Part shown: positions 1 to 7,855 of the stretch, one piece after another | Numbering within the stretch: the first letter of the stretch is position 1 | How the letters are laid out: each line of letters starts with the position of its first letter | IMG/VR virus record: IMGVR_UViG_3300027969_000320 | Coordinates: 1-29,518 of that record | From: a virus | DNA: 29,518 bases | Reading direction: 5' to 3' (one strand) | The notes under the pieces: generated by a model | What the model was told of the DNA's origin: nothing | The model's input: only the letters and a program-made list of their open reading frames with translations | Database searches by the model: none | Made by a program: the position numbers and the translations under genes

Positions 1-1
1 A

Positions 2-394
2 CTTGACTGCTTATCATTATCTGACCTCGTACCTACGGTCATGGACATTCACCATAATTGGATACGTGAAGGACAATACATTCAACCTAATGATGCGTTT
101 GTACAACGGGTTATTGATAGTTGGCGTGGCGTTCGCCCTACTATGCATTACAGTGTTAGCCGCGAAGATATACTCGGAGAACATTCCACAACACGATTAC
201 CCGATCATGGTGCGTTGATTAATGAAGGACATAGCAAACAAAAACTTCGGGCGCATAGTGACTATTATTGGAATGATGCAGTGAATGACTGGGCATTGAC
301 ATTTGTTGATAACTTTGATATAATGTGCGAATCAAAGGCAAAGAATCTTGCTAGCTTTAAATTATTTGAAAGATATAAAAATGGGAATATTTGA
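2..394 (+). CDS. uvdE: UV-damage DNA endonuclease UvdE/UvsE, 3' part (5' end outside window)
   Basis: The frame is open from the window edge, so this is the C-terminal part (about 130 residues) of a longer protein. UVDE enzymes are TIM-barrel endonucleases that nick DNA 5' of UV photoproducts. Visible family motifs, in order, are VMDIHHNW (the Asp and His of the metal site), PTMHYS (His), HSDYY (His) and FDIMCESKAKNLA (Glu, then the closing helix). These match in order the last metal ligands known in the Thermus enzyme. The visible half therefore looks catalytically intact. The gene overlaps the start of the next gene by 14 bp. The internal ATG at 41 is not the start, because the conserved strand begins before it. 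Phage use in repair of UV-damaged DNA is inferred. Confidence 0.85.
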   Translation, partial: LDCLSLSDLVPTVMDIHHNWIREGQYIQPNDAFVQRVIDSWRGVRPTMHYSVSREDILGEHSTTRLPDHGALINEGHSKQKLRAHSDYYWNDAVNDWALTFVDNFDIMCESKAKNLASFKLFERYKNGNI

Positions 395-824
395 TAAACT
401 ATTTGGTAAAAAGCCAGACCCAATAGTAGAGGCACCAAAGCCAGTTAGGGAAAAGAAACCACGCAAACCTAAAGAAAAGAAGGAACCTGCTACTATTTCA
501 GACAAACAGAAGGCAGAAGAACTGGGTATACCTTATGTTAATATACTGAAAATGGAAATTGACCCATATGATATTAATAGTGGTGCATTTGAACTTGACT
601 TCAATGACAAGTTTGTATTGAATTTGATTCGTGCAGGTTATAAGATACGTGATGATGATACAGATACTATCATTGTGGATCGCTGGTTCCAAACTGTATG
701 TCGCAATGTAGCACTTGAACTGTATGAACAACAACAAGCTGACCCAGAAAATAGGGCACAGGCAACTGATATGAGAGTAGTCCGTGCTAAGGATATAGGT
801 GACGGACGCACAGAAGTCAGCTAA
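381..824 (+). CDS. Hypothetical phage protein with Lys/Pro-rich linker
   Basis: 147 residues, family not recognised. I start it at the ATG at 381 (MGIFDKLFGKKPDP) and not 33 bp upstream, because the amphipathic MGIFDKLFGKK start is typical and GAAAGAT lies just upstream. Residues about 12-40 form a Lys/Pro/Glu-rich linker. The rest is a mixed alpha/beta domain of about 100 residues with no Cys cluster or nucleotide-binding motif. It overlaps the end of uvdE and precedes a strong promoter, so it is the last gene of its transcription unit. Confidence 0.7.
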   Translation: MGIFDKLFGKKPDPIVEAPKPVREKKPRKPKEKKEPATISDKQKAEELGIPYVNILKMEIDPYDINSGAFELDFNDKFVLNLIRAGYKIRDDDTDTIIVDRWFQTVCRNVALELYEQQQADPENRAQATDMRVVRAKDIGDGRTEVS

Positions 825-829
825 AAAGG

Positions 830-858
830 TTGACATTAAATGGTTAGTGTGTTATTAT
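830..858 (+). promoter_or_regulatory. Sigma70-type promoter (TTGACA-N17-TATTAT)
   Basis: TTGACA at 830-835 and TATTAT at 853-858, 17 bp apart, 31 bp before the ATG of the DGQHT gene. AGGAG at 879-883 is the ribosome binding site. The first 14 bases, TTGACATTAAATGG, are identical to those of the promoters at 11895 and 12320. Confidence 0.85.
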
Positions 859-889
859 GATTTCTTTCAACAACTCATAGGAGTAATTT

Positions 890-2164
890 ATGGCAAAAGT
901 AGCAATCTCTGATATAAAAACTAATGACGAGATTCAAAGTGTGTTGATTTATACCAATCCTATTAAACAGATTAAACCGGAAGACCGAGCACCAAATGTT
1001 TTAGATAGAGCACCAGATGACCATGAGTCAAAGAAATTAACAGACATTGTTGAGGATTTTTGCGAAGAAGGTATTTTGGAAGAGATCGAAGAAACCCTAA
1101 GAGATAAAGGTATGTTTACACCATTCTCATATGAGGATTATGCCAAACCCGAGCAGTTGACAATTGCTAAACTTTGGAGTGCATTGGTTGTTCAACGACC
1201 TATCAGCAAAAAACATTTGCGAAAGATTCAAGAAAACTACAATCATTTGAAGGTCCAAACACCGATCGTACTAAAAATCAAGTACAGGGGACAATGGTTT
1301 TATTATATTGTTGATGGCCAACATACTGCGGCAACACAAGGTATTCGTGCCCGCATGGGTCTTATTAAAGATGTAAGTAAAGAAAATTGGGCAGAAGTTA
1401 AAATTCGTTGTATGGTTGTTGAGTGTGCTAACTTTACGTTTGCTAGAGAAATTTTCTTGGGAATTAACGGAGAAGATAAACTTGAACTTGCTTACTTTGA
1501 CAAATGGAAAAACTATGTATTAGGCGCAAGGCAAGATAATGCTGATAATGAATTCTGGCAAGATTGTCTTGAGTTGCATGAAATCTTAGAAGAATATGGA
1601 ATTCATCCAATTCATAAAGATGAACCTGAAAACATTAAAAGATTGCCGGGTGCATTTGTTGATGTTGCTTTGATTCAAGATATGAAGCCCGATGATGTTC
1701 GCTGGATCGCCAAGATTCATCAAATGTTGTGGGATGACAAACCAATGGATTCATTTGAAGTATTGCCAATTCTCTTGCTAAGAGAAAAAATCAAAAAAGA
1801 TGCATCATTGGATAACAAAGAAGTTTGTTTCTTTATAAAAGAATTAGGTAGTTTGATTAGACATACAGCTGGAAGTCCCTCTGCTTGGAAAAAGTTTACA
1901 CAAAAAACTTATCCACTTTGGTTTAAAGCTACTCATCCTGATGAAGCAGATAAAAAGGTTAGTATTCCCGATGATGCTTCACTTGCATTATTGTTACTTG
2001 CTTATCAAGAAGCCGGTGGACAATTCAAAGGATTGCGACTTACTTTCTTAAAAGAAAAATTTACTAAACGCGGTGAAACTTTATTTGACTATCTTAGCAT
2101 TGAAGGCAAAGAAGTTAATGAGGAATTAAAATCCATGATTCGGGGTATTAAGGAAAATGAATAA
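890..2164 (+). CDS. DGQHT-motif ParB/sulfiredoxin-like protein
   Basis: 424 residues. The core is a ParB/sulfiredoxin-fold signature: VQRPISKKHLRKI (about 101-113), a strand at 124-130, then YYIVDGQHTAATQGIRAR (about 138-155). The DGQHT box resembles the DGQHR box of DndB/DUF6551-type proteins, which bind DNA or nucleotides. In DndB this fold acts as the regulator of a DNA phosphorothioation system, but no dnd or other modification gene is visible here. The long C-terminal part (about 190-424) is mostly helical and not recognised. It has its own consensus promoter and ribosome binding site, and the stop overlaps the next ATG (TAATG). Role unknown; fold assignment moderately sure. Confidence 0.65.
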   Translation: MAKVAISDIKTNDEIQSVLIYTNPIKQIKPEDRAPNVLDRAPDDHESKKLTDIVEDFCEEGILEEIEETLRDKGMFTPFSYEDYAKPEQLTIAKLWSALVVQRPISKKHLRKIQENYNHLKVQTPIVLKIKYRGQWFYYIVDGQHTAATQGIRARMGLIKDVSKENWAEVKIRCMVVECANFTFAREIFLGINGEDKLELAYFDKWKNYVLGARQDNADNEFWQDCLELHEILEEYGIHPIHKDEPENIKRLPGAFVDVALIQDMKPDDVRWIAKIHQMLWDDKPMDSFEVLPILLLREKIKKDASLDNKEVCFFIKELGSLIRHTAGSPSAWKKFTQKTYPLWFKATHPDEADKKVSIPDDASLALLLLAYQEAGGQFKGLRLTFLKEKFTKRGETLFDYLSIEGKEVNEELKSMIRGIKENE

Positions 2165-2607
2165 TGAGAACCCATCTTTACTTGGGTATATACGAGGGTA
2201 GAATTACCTCTTATAAGAATGGCATTGCGGGTAGCGAATCTGACCGCAATGCTTCCTATAGCAAGGGTGGGAATCTTCTTACTATTTATGGAATTTGTAC
2301 TCATCTTCCCGGATTAAATCAAAAGATGTTAGATTTTGAATGGGAAGGTAAAGCACATTTTTTACCCTATAGGCGGAAGTTTGCCAAAGCAAAATCAGAA
2401 TATCTGATGCACGATAAAGCTCCTGAAGGTCTACCTATCTTAACTCAAGCAGACATACTAGAATGGTACAAGAATGAATCACGGTATATCAGTGGTTTTT
2501 ATTGGGTCAAGGAAAGTTTCTTTCCTATTCTTAGTAATAAAGTTAATTTAACTGAATTTATGGAAAAGGTATGGGAAGACCCTAAAAAGTATCTTGAGGG
2601 TTTTTAA
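2164..2607 (+). CDS. Hypothetical protein coupled to the DGQHT gene
   Basis: 147 residues, family not recognised. The start overlaps the preceding stop by one base, so translation is probably coupled. The sequence is rich in aromatic residues (Tyr, Trp, Phe) with strand-like segments at both ends (HLYLGIYEGRITSYK and YISGFYWVKESFFPIL). No catalytic motif, signal peptide or membrane segment is visible. A terminator is embedded in its last codons, so it closes a two-gene unit with the DGQHT protein, and a joint function is an inference from that. Confidence 0.7.
   Translation: MRTHLYLGIYEGRITSYKNGIAGSESDRNASYSKGGNLLTIYGICTHLPGLNQKMLDFEWEGKAHFLPYRRKFAKAKSEYLMHDKAPEGLPILTQADILEWYKNESRYISGFYWVKESFFPILSNKVNLTEFMEKVWEDPKKYLEGF
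2579..2605 (+). terminator. Rho-independent terminator overlapping a gene end
   Basis: ACCCT (2579-2583) pairs with AGGGT (2597-2601), with an inner AAG/CTT pairing around a TAT loop, followed directly by a T run (2601-2605). The stem lies inside the last codons of the upstream gene, and the T run contributes the TTT Phe codon and the first base of the stop. It separates the two-gene unit from the exonuclease promoter at 2612. Confidence 0.55.
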
Positions 2608-2611
2608 ACAC

Positions 2612-2640
2612 TTGACTTTAACTAAATAGTAGACTATAAT
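2612..2640 (+). promoter_or_regulatory. Sigma70-type promoter (TTGACT-N17-TATAAT), leaderless
   Basis: TTGACT at 2612-2617 and TATAAT at 2635-2640, spacer 17 bp. The spacer contains CTAAATA (2622-2628), a late-like element. The exonuclease ATG is at 2647, where transcription should start, so the mRNA should be leaderless. No Shine-Dalgarno is present. Confidence 0.8.
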
Positions 2641-2646
2641 ACACAC

Positions 2647-3648
2647 ATGACAAAAAAATATGCACTCATAGATACTGCCAATACTTTTTTTCGTGCCCGT
2701 CACATTGCATCACGTAATAGTGACACGTGGGAGAAAGTGGGCATGGCACTACATCTTACAATGGCTAGCACTAATCAAATTGTGCGTAAGTTTGGAATAG
2801 ACCACGTAGTTTTTTGCTTGGAGGGGCGTAGCTGGCGTAAAGATTACTATGCTCCGTACAAGAAAAATCGTGTAGTAGATACAATGTCTCAGACAGAGGC
2901 TGAAGTCGAAGAAAACAAAATGTTTTGGGAAACATACGAAACTTTTACTACGTATCTTAAAGAACGTACTAATGTAAGTGTATTGCGTGATCCTAAAGCT
3001 GAGGCTGATGACTTGATTGCACGATTCATTCACTTGCATCCTGATGATGAACATTACATCATCAGCAGCGATACCGATTATGTTCAATTGATTACTGATA
3101 AGGTAAAACAGTACAATGGTGTAAGTAATGAATTAATTACACTTGAAGGTTACTTTAACGACAAAGGTAAACAAGTACTAGACAAAGAAAAGAAACCCAA
3201 ACTACTTGAGGATCCACAATATTTATTGTTCAAAAAATGTATGCGGGGAGACGGTACTGACAATGTGTTTAGTGCATATCCAGGTGTGCGTGAAAAGGGT
3301 AGTCAAAAGAAAGCCGGACTGATTGAGGCCTACGCGGACCGTAACAAGCAGGGATTCGATTGGAACAATATGATGTTGCAGCGTTGGGTTGATCATGATA
3401 ATGTGGAACATCGTGTGCGTGACGATTATGAACGTAATCGGGTACTCATAGACTTGACAGCACAGCCCGAAGATGTTAAACTATCAGTAGACAAAAACAT
3501 TCGTGAGGGTGTACGTACAACTACTATTCCTCAAGTGGGCATACATTTGATGAAGTTTTGTGGTAAATATGAATTGAATAAAATCTCTGATAATGCAGAG
3601 ACATATGCAAAATGGCTTAACAGCCCCTATATAGGAGTATTAAAATGA
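2647..3648 (+). CDS. 5'-3' exonuclease / flap endonuclease (T4 RNase H-like, PIN/FEN fold)
   Basis: 333 residues, close to T4 RNase H in length. The metal-binding acidic residues of the FEN family are present: D9 in YALIDT, EADD at 119-122, SSDTD at 140-144 and GDGTDN at 201-206. A basic segment at about 61-75 (RSWRKDYYAPYKKNR) corresponds to the substrate-binding arch region. After GDGTDN comes the helix-hairpin-like region used to bind DNA. The T4 enzyme removes RNA primers from lagging-strand fragments, and the DNA ligase at 14840 would complete that step. It has its own promoter, predicted to give a leaderless message. The stop overlaps the next ATG. Confidence 0.9.
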   Translation: MTKKYALIDTANTFFRARHIASRNSDTWEKVGMALHLTMASTNQIVRKFGIDHVVFCLEGRSWRKDYYAPYKKNRVVDTMSQTEAEVEENKMFWETYETFTTYLKERTNVSVLRDPKAEADDLIARFIHLHPDDEHYIISSDTDYVQLITDKVKQYNGVSNELITLEGYFNDKGKQVLDKEKKPKLLEDPQYLLFKKCMRGDGTDNVFSAYPGVREKGSQKKAGLIEAYADRNKQGFDWNNMMLQRWVDHDNVEHRVRDDYERNRVLIDLTAQPEDVKLSVDKNIREGVRTTTIPQVGIHLMKFCGKYELNKISDNAETYAKWLNSPYIGVLK

Positions 3649-3929
3649 AATTAAAAATTTGTGGATTAGTATACGAAGTACTGTATAAGACACCGGAAGA
3701 AATGCAAGGTACGATTGGTTTAGCACGATTCAATGACCAAGAGATTTGGATTGGTAATCAATTTACTGAACAAACTAAAAAGATTGCATTGTGGCATGAA
3801 GTATTACATATACTAGACCATGCATACAATTTAAAGATGACAGAAGAACAGGTTAAGTTTCAAACACATGCATTAATTGCATTAGTAGAAGATAACCCAG
3901 AGGTATTTAGTAATGGCACAACACAGTAA
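3645..3929 (+). CDS. Small HExxH protein (zincin-like)
   Basis: 94 residues. ALWHEVLHILDHAY contains an HEVLH motif at 51-55, followed by H59 and acidic residues at 67-68, like the core helix of small ImmA/IrrE-type or related zincins. The N-terminal 45 residues form a beta-rich lead-in. At 94 residues this is close to a minimal metallopeptidase core, and no third metal ligand can be assigned with certainty. It overlaps the exonuclease stop (ATGA) and the next gene. Protease activity is inferred from the motif only. Confidence 0.6.
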   Translation: MKLKICGLVYEVLYKTPEEMQGTIGLARFNDQEIWIGNQFTEQTKKIALWHEVLHILDHAYNLKMTEEQVKFQTHALIALVEDNPEVFSNGTTQ

Positions 3930-4758
3930 TTATTGGAGTTGCTCACCCTTCGCTGATTGGGTGCGTGGTACTCGCAAAATAGATGCGGGTACAAGTGAAG
4001 AATGGGATGAATGGCAAACTGCGGCCAAAGGCTACAACCCCGTGCGTTATTGGTTAGCAGAAGAAGGACTTGGATATCTCCAAGATTTTGTAACATATCC
4101 TATTCGTAAAATATACGATGTCAAATATTACATTAATAACAGGTACGTTACTTGTACTCATGCTCTCACCGCTCATCACCGTGATATTAAGCCTGGTACT
4201 TGGACTGATGTTGGGAATCGCTTCCTTCCATGCTTATTTAATGAGTTGGTTGATTTTGTCGAGATCGAACAAGCCTGGAGCCACATCGCATGGGGAAATA
4301 AAGAAGATAGAAAGAAGTATGATGCTCCTTTTTATGCTACTGGGTGGTGGCGTTGGCGTACTTGGCGTTGCAGTCAAGCAGGTCTCGATCATCTTGACTG
4401 GGCAATGACACTTACTCTTGACAAAGATATGGGTGTAGATCCAGATAACTCGGAGTATGGCAAGCCTACTGGTCAAGCATTACGTGCTAAAGAAATTAAA
4501 GAACTTTACACATGGTGGACTACTGTATATCCAAATCGTCCTGACCCGCATGATGCCAGTGGATGGAGTGCTTACTGCGAAATGTTGCGTAATAAACATG
4601 GTAACAGATGGATTGGTATTTCTGAGAAAGATCCTGCTAGTAGAAATGCAAGTACTAAGGCTATGAAACTGTTAGACAAGATTGAAAAAGCCTACGAAAA
4701 AGAAGATACTGAAATGATGATTCGTTTAATTAAAATTAGAGATAGTTTGTGGACATGA
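3913..4758 (+). CDS. Conserved large-phage hypothetical protein, Trp-rich
   Basis: 281 residues, unusually rich in Trp (for example WWRWRTWRC near 150). From memory it resembles a family of hypothetical proteins in large myophages sharing segments such as YWLAEEGL, KYYINNRYV, DIKPGTW, VGNRFLPCLFNEL and DASGWSAYCE. No catalytic motif is assignable. It starts 17 bp inside the upstream HExxH gene, with no clear ribosome binding site, so expression probably depends on coupling. Function unknown. Confidence 0.75.
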   Translation: MAQHSNYWSCSPFADWVRGTRKIDAGTSEEWDEWQTAAKGYNPVRYWLAEEGLGYLQDFVTYPIRKIYDVKYYINNRYVTCTHALTAHHRDIKPGTWTDVGNRFLPCLFNELVDFVEIEQAWSHIAWGNKEDRKKYDAPFYATGWWRWRTWRCSQAGLDHLDWAMTLTLDKDMGVDPDNSEYGKPTGQALRAKEIKELYTWWTTVYPNRPDPHDASGWSAYCEMLRNKHGNRWIGISEKDPASRNASTKAMKLLDKIEKAYEKEDTEMMIRLIKIRDSLWT

Positions 4759-4759
4759 T

Positions 4760-5209
4760 ATGAAAAAGATTTACTACGAAAAAGTAGGACGTAAGTATGT
4801 ACCTGTTGCAGAATACGATAGCGACTGGATGGACAGTTTCCATAAAGGTAATCATCTTGTGATGGTATATCCGGGTGGGCAGAGTCGTAGATTTAATATT
4901 GATCCTAACTACGCGGCTATGATTGCAGCTAGCCGAGTGGCCGAAGATGCTATAATTCAGGCTATGCATAAAGCTAGTGAACTGAAACCTGTGCGAACTC
5001 CCATAACAGAAGGTCAACGCAAGGCATGGAAGAAACTAGCAAAAGAGTTTGGAGATGAACTTTGTACATTAAGCGGCGCCAGTTCACATGACATTGCCGA
5101 AGCAGGTGTGAAAGCTATGATGGCAGAAGTTGATCAGTTGATGACTAACCCTGCTGTAAAGAAAGCCTACGAACATTTCTTATTGGTTGCTGAATTGACA
5201 AAGGATTGA
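4760..5209 (+). CDS. Hypothetical phage protein
   Basis: 149 residues, one base after the preceding stop. The N-terminal 50 residues are strand-like with YPGGQSRRFNIDP. The C-terminal two thirds are helical with a conserved-looking block around ITEGQRKAWKKLAKEFGDEL. No signal peptide, membrane segment or enzyme motif is seen. Family not recognised. Confidence 0.7.
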   Translation: MKKIYYEKVGRKYVPVAEYDSDWMDSFHKGNHLVMVYPGGQSRRFNIDPNYAAMIAASRVAEDAIIQAMHKASELKPVRTPITEGQRKAWKKLAKEFGDELCTLSGASSHDIAEAGVKAMMAEVDQLMTNPAVKKAYEHFLLVAELTKD

Positions 5210-5211
5210 TT

Positions 5212-5331
5212 ATGCGTAAATATATAACCAACAAATTCAATAGTGTATATCTTCCCTATGAAGAAGGTATGATTGAATGGCTAGTTGAGAATTATCCATA
5301 CAGTAAATATGTTGTGGTGGAGGTTTTATGA
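5212..5331 (+). CDS. Micro-protein, 39 residues
   Basis: A 39-residue open frame (MRKYITNKFNSVY...) with AAGGATTG just upstream of its ATG as a plausible ribosome binding site. It fills the gap between two genes and ends with an ATGA overlap onto the next start. The packing supports it; the sequence alone does not identify it. Its last codons carry the GGTGGAGG ribosome binding site of the next gene. Confidence 0.5.
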   Translation: MRKYITNKFNSVYLPYEEGMIEWLVENYPYSKYVVVEVL

Positions 5332-5597
5332 ATGAACAAACTGATAAATTGCTGGTCGAGGCCGGAGCATACTTTGGTGGCGATGATGTTGTTTATGACA
5401 ACTTTGATCCTAAAAAGTTTGCCGCCCTAGTAGCAGCAGCCGAGCGTGAGGCGTGTGATAGGAAGGTAGAAGAATTTGCACGAAAGTGGTGGTCTATTCA
5501 TTGCCATAGCAACAAACACGCGGAGACAACCCGTAAAGCACATGACGATTTTTGTTCGTTGCAAGCAGCAATCAGAAGAAGAGGAAAAACGGTATGA
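5328..5597 (+). CDS. Small hypothetical protein
   Basis: 89 residues, mostly helical, with KKFAALVAAAEREAC in the middle. This segment is reminiscent of the KFAELIV.KCAE block in the next two genes but lacks their HFGVE ending, so it may be a more distant relative. A strong GGTGGAGG precedes the ATG. It is coupled by ATGA overlaps on both sides. Confidence 0.65.
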   Translation: MNEQTDKLLVEAGAYFGGDDVVYDNFDPKKFAALVAAAEREACDRKVEEFARKWWSIHCHSNKHAETTRKAHDDFCSLQAAIRRRGKTV

Positions 5598-5794
5598 ACG
5601 AACGAATTAAACTACTAAAAGAACAGGCTATGGAATGGGTGCCTAATATGGCTGACCCGGATACAAAGATTCGGCTGCTCAATGCTGAAAAGTTCGCCGA
5701 GTTGATTGTTCTCAAATGTGCTGAGATTGCTGATACTGCGGAACCGTTCCTTAGTTCGGACCTGATTAAACAACATTTCGGAGTTGAAGAATGA
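5594..5794 (+). CDS. Small HFGVE-family protein, copy 1
   Basis: 66 residues, starting at the ATG at 5594, which overlaps the preceding stop (ATGA). An upstream in-frame start at 5552 would lie inside the previous gene and is less likely. The pattern is a variable N-terminus, the helix EKFAELIVLKCAEIAD, and a C-terminal IKQHFGVEE. The same pattern recurs in the genes at 5791 and 16227. Function unknown. Confidence 0.7.
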   Translation: MNERIKLLKEQAMEWVPNMADPDTKIRLLNAEKFAELIVLKCAEIADTAEPFLSSDLIKQHFGVEE

Positions 5795-6000
5795 ACCAAC
5801 TAATTAAACAATTTGAACCCCAATGCTGGGAGATGACTGAATTTGGTCTTAGATTCAATCACGAAAAATATGCTGAGTTGATTGTAAAAGAATGTGCTGA
5901 GGTGTTTTGGTCAGAAGCCTGTAATGTAAGTGATTTAGCCTACGAAGAATACCATCGCAACAGCATGAAGATTAAACGACATTTTGGAGTTGAACTATGA
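5791..6000 (+). CDS. Small HFGVE-family protein, copy 2
   Basis: 69 residues, with EKYAELIVKECAEVF in the middle and IKRHFGVEL at the C-terminus, directly comparable with copy 1 immediately upstream. Start and stop overlap both neighbours (ATGA), a head-to-tail arrangement consistent with tandem duplication. Function unknown. Confidence 0.7.
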   Translation: MNQLIKQFEPQCWEMTEFGLRFNHEKYAELIVKECAEVFWSEACNVSDLAYEEYHRNSMKIKRHFGVEL

Positions 6001-6266
6001 TTAATTTAAACTTGAAAATAGAAAATCCCTGGAATGACAGATGGCATATGATCTGGTCTAAAAATGGATCATTTACCAAACACAAAGCATGGGAATTTAA
6101 TGGGTATCTTACAAATAGTATCGTTGAGGTATATTTTGATTTTAAATTAAACGGAGACCATGCTGGTGTTAAAGTTCTACTTAGTTTGTTTGGTTACACC
6201 AGTGAACTTAATATATACGATTGCCGTCATTGGGATTATGAAAAAAACACTTGGGCAACACCATGA
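5997..6266 (+). CDS. Hypothetical beta-rich phage protein
   Basis: 89 residues, beginning INLNLKIENPWNDRW. The WHMIWSKNGSFTKHKAWEFNGY region and repeated hydrophobic strands suggest a small beta-sandwich. No Cys pair, membrane segment or active-site motif is visible. It is coupled to both neighbours by overlaps. Family not recognised with confidence. Confidence 0.65.
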   Translation: MINLNLKIENPWNDRWHMIWSKNGSFTKHKAWEFNGYLTNSIVEVYFDFKLNGDHAGVKVLLSLFGYTSELNIYDCRHWDYEKNTWATP

Positions 6267-6556
6267 GAAATCAAGCAGACTATTTCAAAGAGAATCGTCA
6301 TGTAGCCAAATATGAATTTGGTCAACGAATCTTTGGATACTGGAATAGTATTCCATTCGTTGGTACGGTTGGTAACGATACTGTAATCAACGATACAATT
6401 GGACCACAATACAGTATTCATTTGGATTTACCAATACGCTTTGAGAATACTACATATAATGTTATAGTAGATAAACAAAGTAATTTTAAGAAGATTACAA
6501 AATTAATAGAAATGGAAGAAGATGTCAAAACCACTAATCGCAAAACCCGTCGTTAA
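6263..6556 (+). CDS. Hypothetical phage protein
   Basis: 97 residues from the ATG at 6263 (MRNQADYFKENRHV), which overlaps the upstream stop. A TTG 12 bases earlier is possible but less likely. It is strand-rich, with FGYWNSIPFVGTVGNDTV and a basic C-terminal tail. It overlaps the following gene by 35 bp in another frame. No function can be assigned. Confidence 0.6.
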   Translation: MRNQADYFKENRHVAKYEFGQRIFGYWNSIPFVGTVGNDTVINDTIGPQYSIHLDLPIRFENTTYNVIVDKQSNFKKITKLIEMEEDVKTTNRKTRR

Positions 6557-6980
6557 AAATCAATTTTGGATTGTTACAGATGGTAAAGAAAAAGTAGGGA
6601 ATGTTATTGCTGATGGATCTGGCTTTGAGGTAAAACTTAACGGCAATAAAACTCATTTTAAAAATACTAATGCAATTAAAAAGCAAACTAGTATACAATT
6701 TGAAACAATAAAAGTAGAAAAGAATAAAAAAGAAATACCGTTCAACGAATATCCCACAACAAAGAAGGTATATAATTCTATACTTGATATCAAGCGCAAG
6801 GTTCATTTATTCACAAAAACACAGAAAAGCAAATGTTTTCATGCCGCCGGCTGGTATGTACTGTTTCAAGGTGAAGAACCAAACGTCACATTTTGTCCTA
6901 AATACATCTTTATTCAGCGTTATGAATATTTAGGACCTTATAAAACTGAAGATGAGGCTAAAAAACTGATAAATATCTAA
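6522..6980 (+). CDS. Conserved phage hypothetical protein
   Basis: 152 residues. The N-terminal KNQFWIVTDGKEKVGNV and GFEVKLNGNKTHFKN resemble, from memory, a hypothetical family of T4-like phages in which a small beta domain carries one modification or binding site. GAAGAAG precedes the ATG. The C-terminal half has CFHAAGWYVLF and YEYLGPYKTEDEAKKLI, a common phage ending. Function unknown. Its last codons contain ATAAATA (6969-6975). Confidence 0.65.
   Translation: MSKPLIAKPVVKNQFWIVTDGKEKVGNVIADGSGFEVKLNGNKTHFKNTNAIKKQTSIQFETIKVEKNKKEIPFNEYPTTKKVYNSILDIKRKVHLFTKTQKSKCFHAAGWYVLFQGEEPNVTFCPKYIFIQRYEYLGPYKTEDEAKKLINI
6969..6975 (+). promoter_or_regulatory. Possible late-type element ATAAATA
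   Basis: ATAAATA ends 5 nt before the ATG at 6980, the same geometry as the elements at 14557, 19774 and 27084. It lies inside the end of the upstream gene, so a chance occurrence is more likely than for the intergenic ones. Confidence 0.3.
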
Positions 6981-7180
6981 TGATTCATATCAAAAGATTT
7001 ATTGACAGGGTAGCTAATATTGAAAGTAGACAGGGCAAAGATGTGGTTATTCCATTAAGTGATGCCCGAGGATTACGTGACGAATTAGCTAAACTGTTAG
7101 TAGATTACTATGAAAGTACTGAAGGAAAGCAGAACACTTCCGAAGTTATTCAAGTTGAACTAGTAGGAGGTAAATTTTAA
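6980..7180 (+). CDS. Small conserved phage hypothetical protein
   Basis: 66 residues, with IKRFIDRVANIESRQGKDVVIPL and a C-terminal QVELVGGKF. It has a short helix-rich core and no catalytic motif. The start overlaps the upstream stop by one base (TAATG), and the stop overlaps the next ATG. No Shine-Dalgarno is visible. It resembles small proteins of T4-like phages of unknown role. Confidence 0.65.
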   Translation: MIHIKRFIDRVANIESRQGKDVVIPLSDARGLRDELAKLLVDYYESTEGKQNTSEVIQVELVGGKF

Positions 7181-7473
7181 TGAGTAGATTACAACCAAAA
7201 ATATTATTGGAACTTGTAGATAAAGTAACATACAAGTCTGATCAAATTGTAGAAGCTAGTGGCATATGGGCTGTATTCTATGATCGCCAACCTATTAACT
7301 TAAAGTCACAACACTATCAAGATCCAGACGCTACTCCCAAGTACAAGAAAACAAGTTTCAGTAATCCGGGACACGCACGTAATCTTTGTCGCAAACTAAA
7401 CACACAATTTAAAACAGATAAATTTACTGTAGTGTTTATGAATAATGGTACTACTGTGTACCCCGATGAGTGA
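7180..7473 (+). CDS. Conserved phage hypothetical protein
   Basis: 97 residues. The pattern ASGIWAVFYDRQPINLK then KYKKTSFSNPGHARNLCRKLN then FKTDKFTVV looks like a compact alpha/beta domain seen in marine T4-like phages. That is a recognition from memory and gives no function. AGGAGG precedes the ATG at good spacing, one of the strongest ribosome binding sites in this run. Confidence 0.7.
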   Translation: MSRLQPKILLELVDKVTYKSDQIVEASGIWAVFYDRQPINLKSQHYQDPDATPKYKKTSFSNPGHARNLCRKLNTQFKTDKFTVVFMNNGTTVYPDE

Positions 7474-7855
7474 TAGAAAAAAACTAAAGTACACTATTAC
7501 TAGAGCAGTTATGGATCAACTGCCTAGCAACAATATCTCAATTGAGTCAATCATAAGTGATTGGTGGTTTACCAAATCAGGTGACAGCCTACGCCTTACT
7601 CCGCAAGGTGATATAAAATTCAGAGAAGCAGAAATAGAATACTTTGATTTGCCAGTCAAAGTAAAGAAAACTAATTGGTATAAGTTTCTCACTGAATGTA
7701 ATAAGAAAATTAAATGCCCATATTATTTTAGTGTAAATAAAAATGTAGAGTCAAAAGAACCTTTTGTTAGACTATACGATAGCAAGATAGCAATGATGCT
7801 AGCACTATACGGTGATATAGAAAGTTATTTAGAATCAGTAAGGATACGTCAATGA
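7466..7855 (+). CDS. Conserved phage hypothetical protein
   Basis: 129 residues from the ATG at 7466, overlapping the upstream gene by 8 bp; the upstream in-frame start at 7445 would add seven unlikely residues. Recognisable blocks are SDWWFTKSGDSLRLTPQG, FREAEIEYFDLPV, CNKKIKCPYYFSVN and VRLYDSKIAMMLALYGDIESYL. The last block strongly suggests a conserved phage family, of unknown function. Confidence 0.7.
   Translation: MSDRKKLKYTITRAVMDQLPSNNISIESIISDWWFTKSGDSLRLTPQGDIKFREAEIEYFDLPVKVKKTNWYKFLTECNKKIKCPYYFSVNKNVESKEPFVRLYDSKIAMMLALYGDIESYLESVRIRQ

Noticed and set aside
4118-4408. Hydrophobic 96-residue open frame with two membrane spans, holin-like
   Set aside because: It lies entirely inside the Trp-rich gene at 3913 in another frame and has no ribosome binding site; the host gene is better supported.
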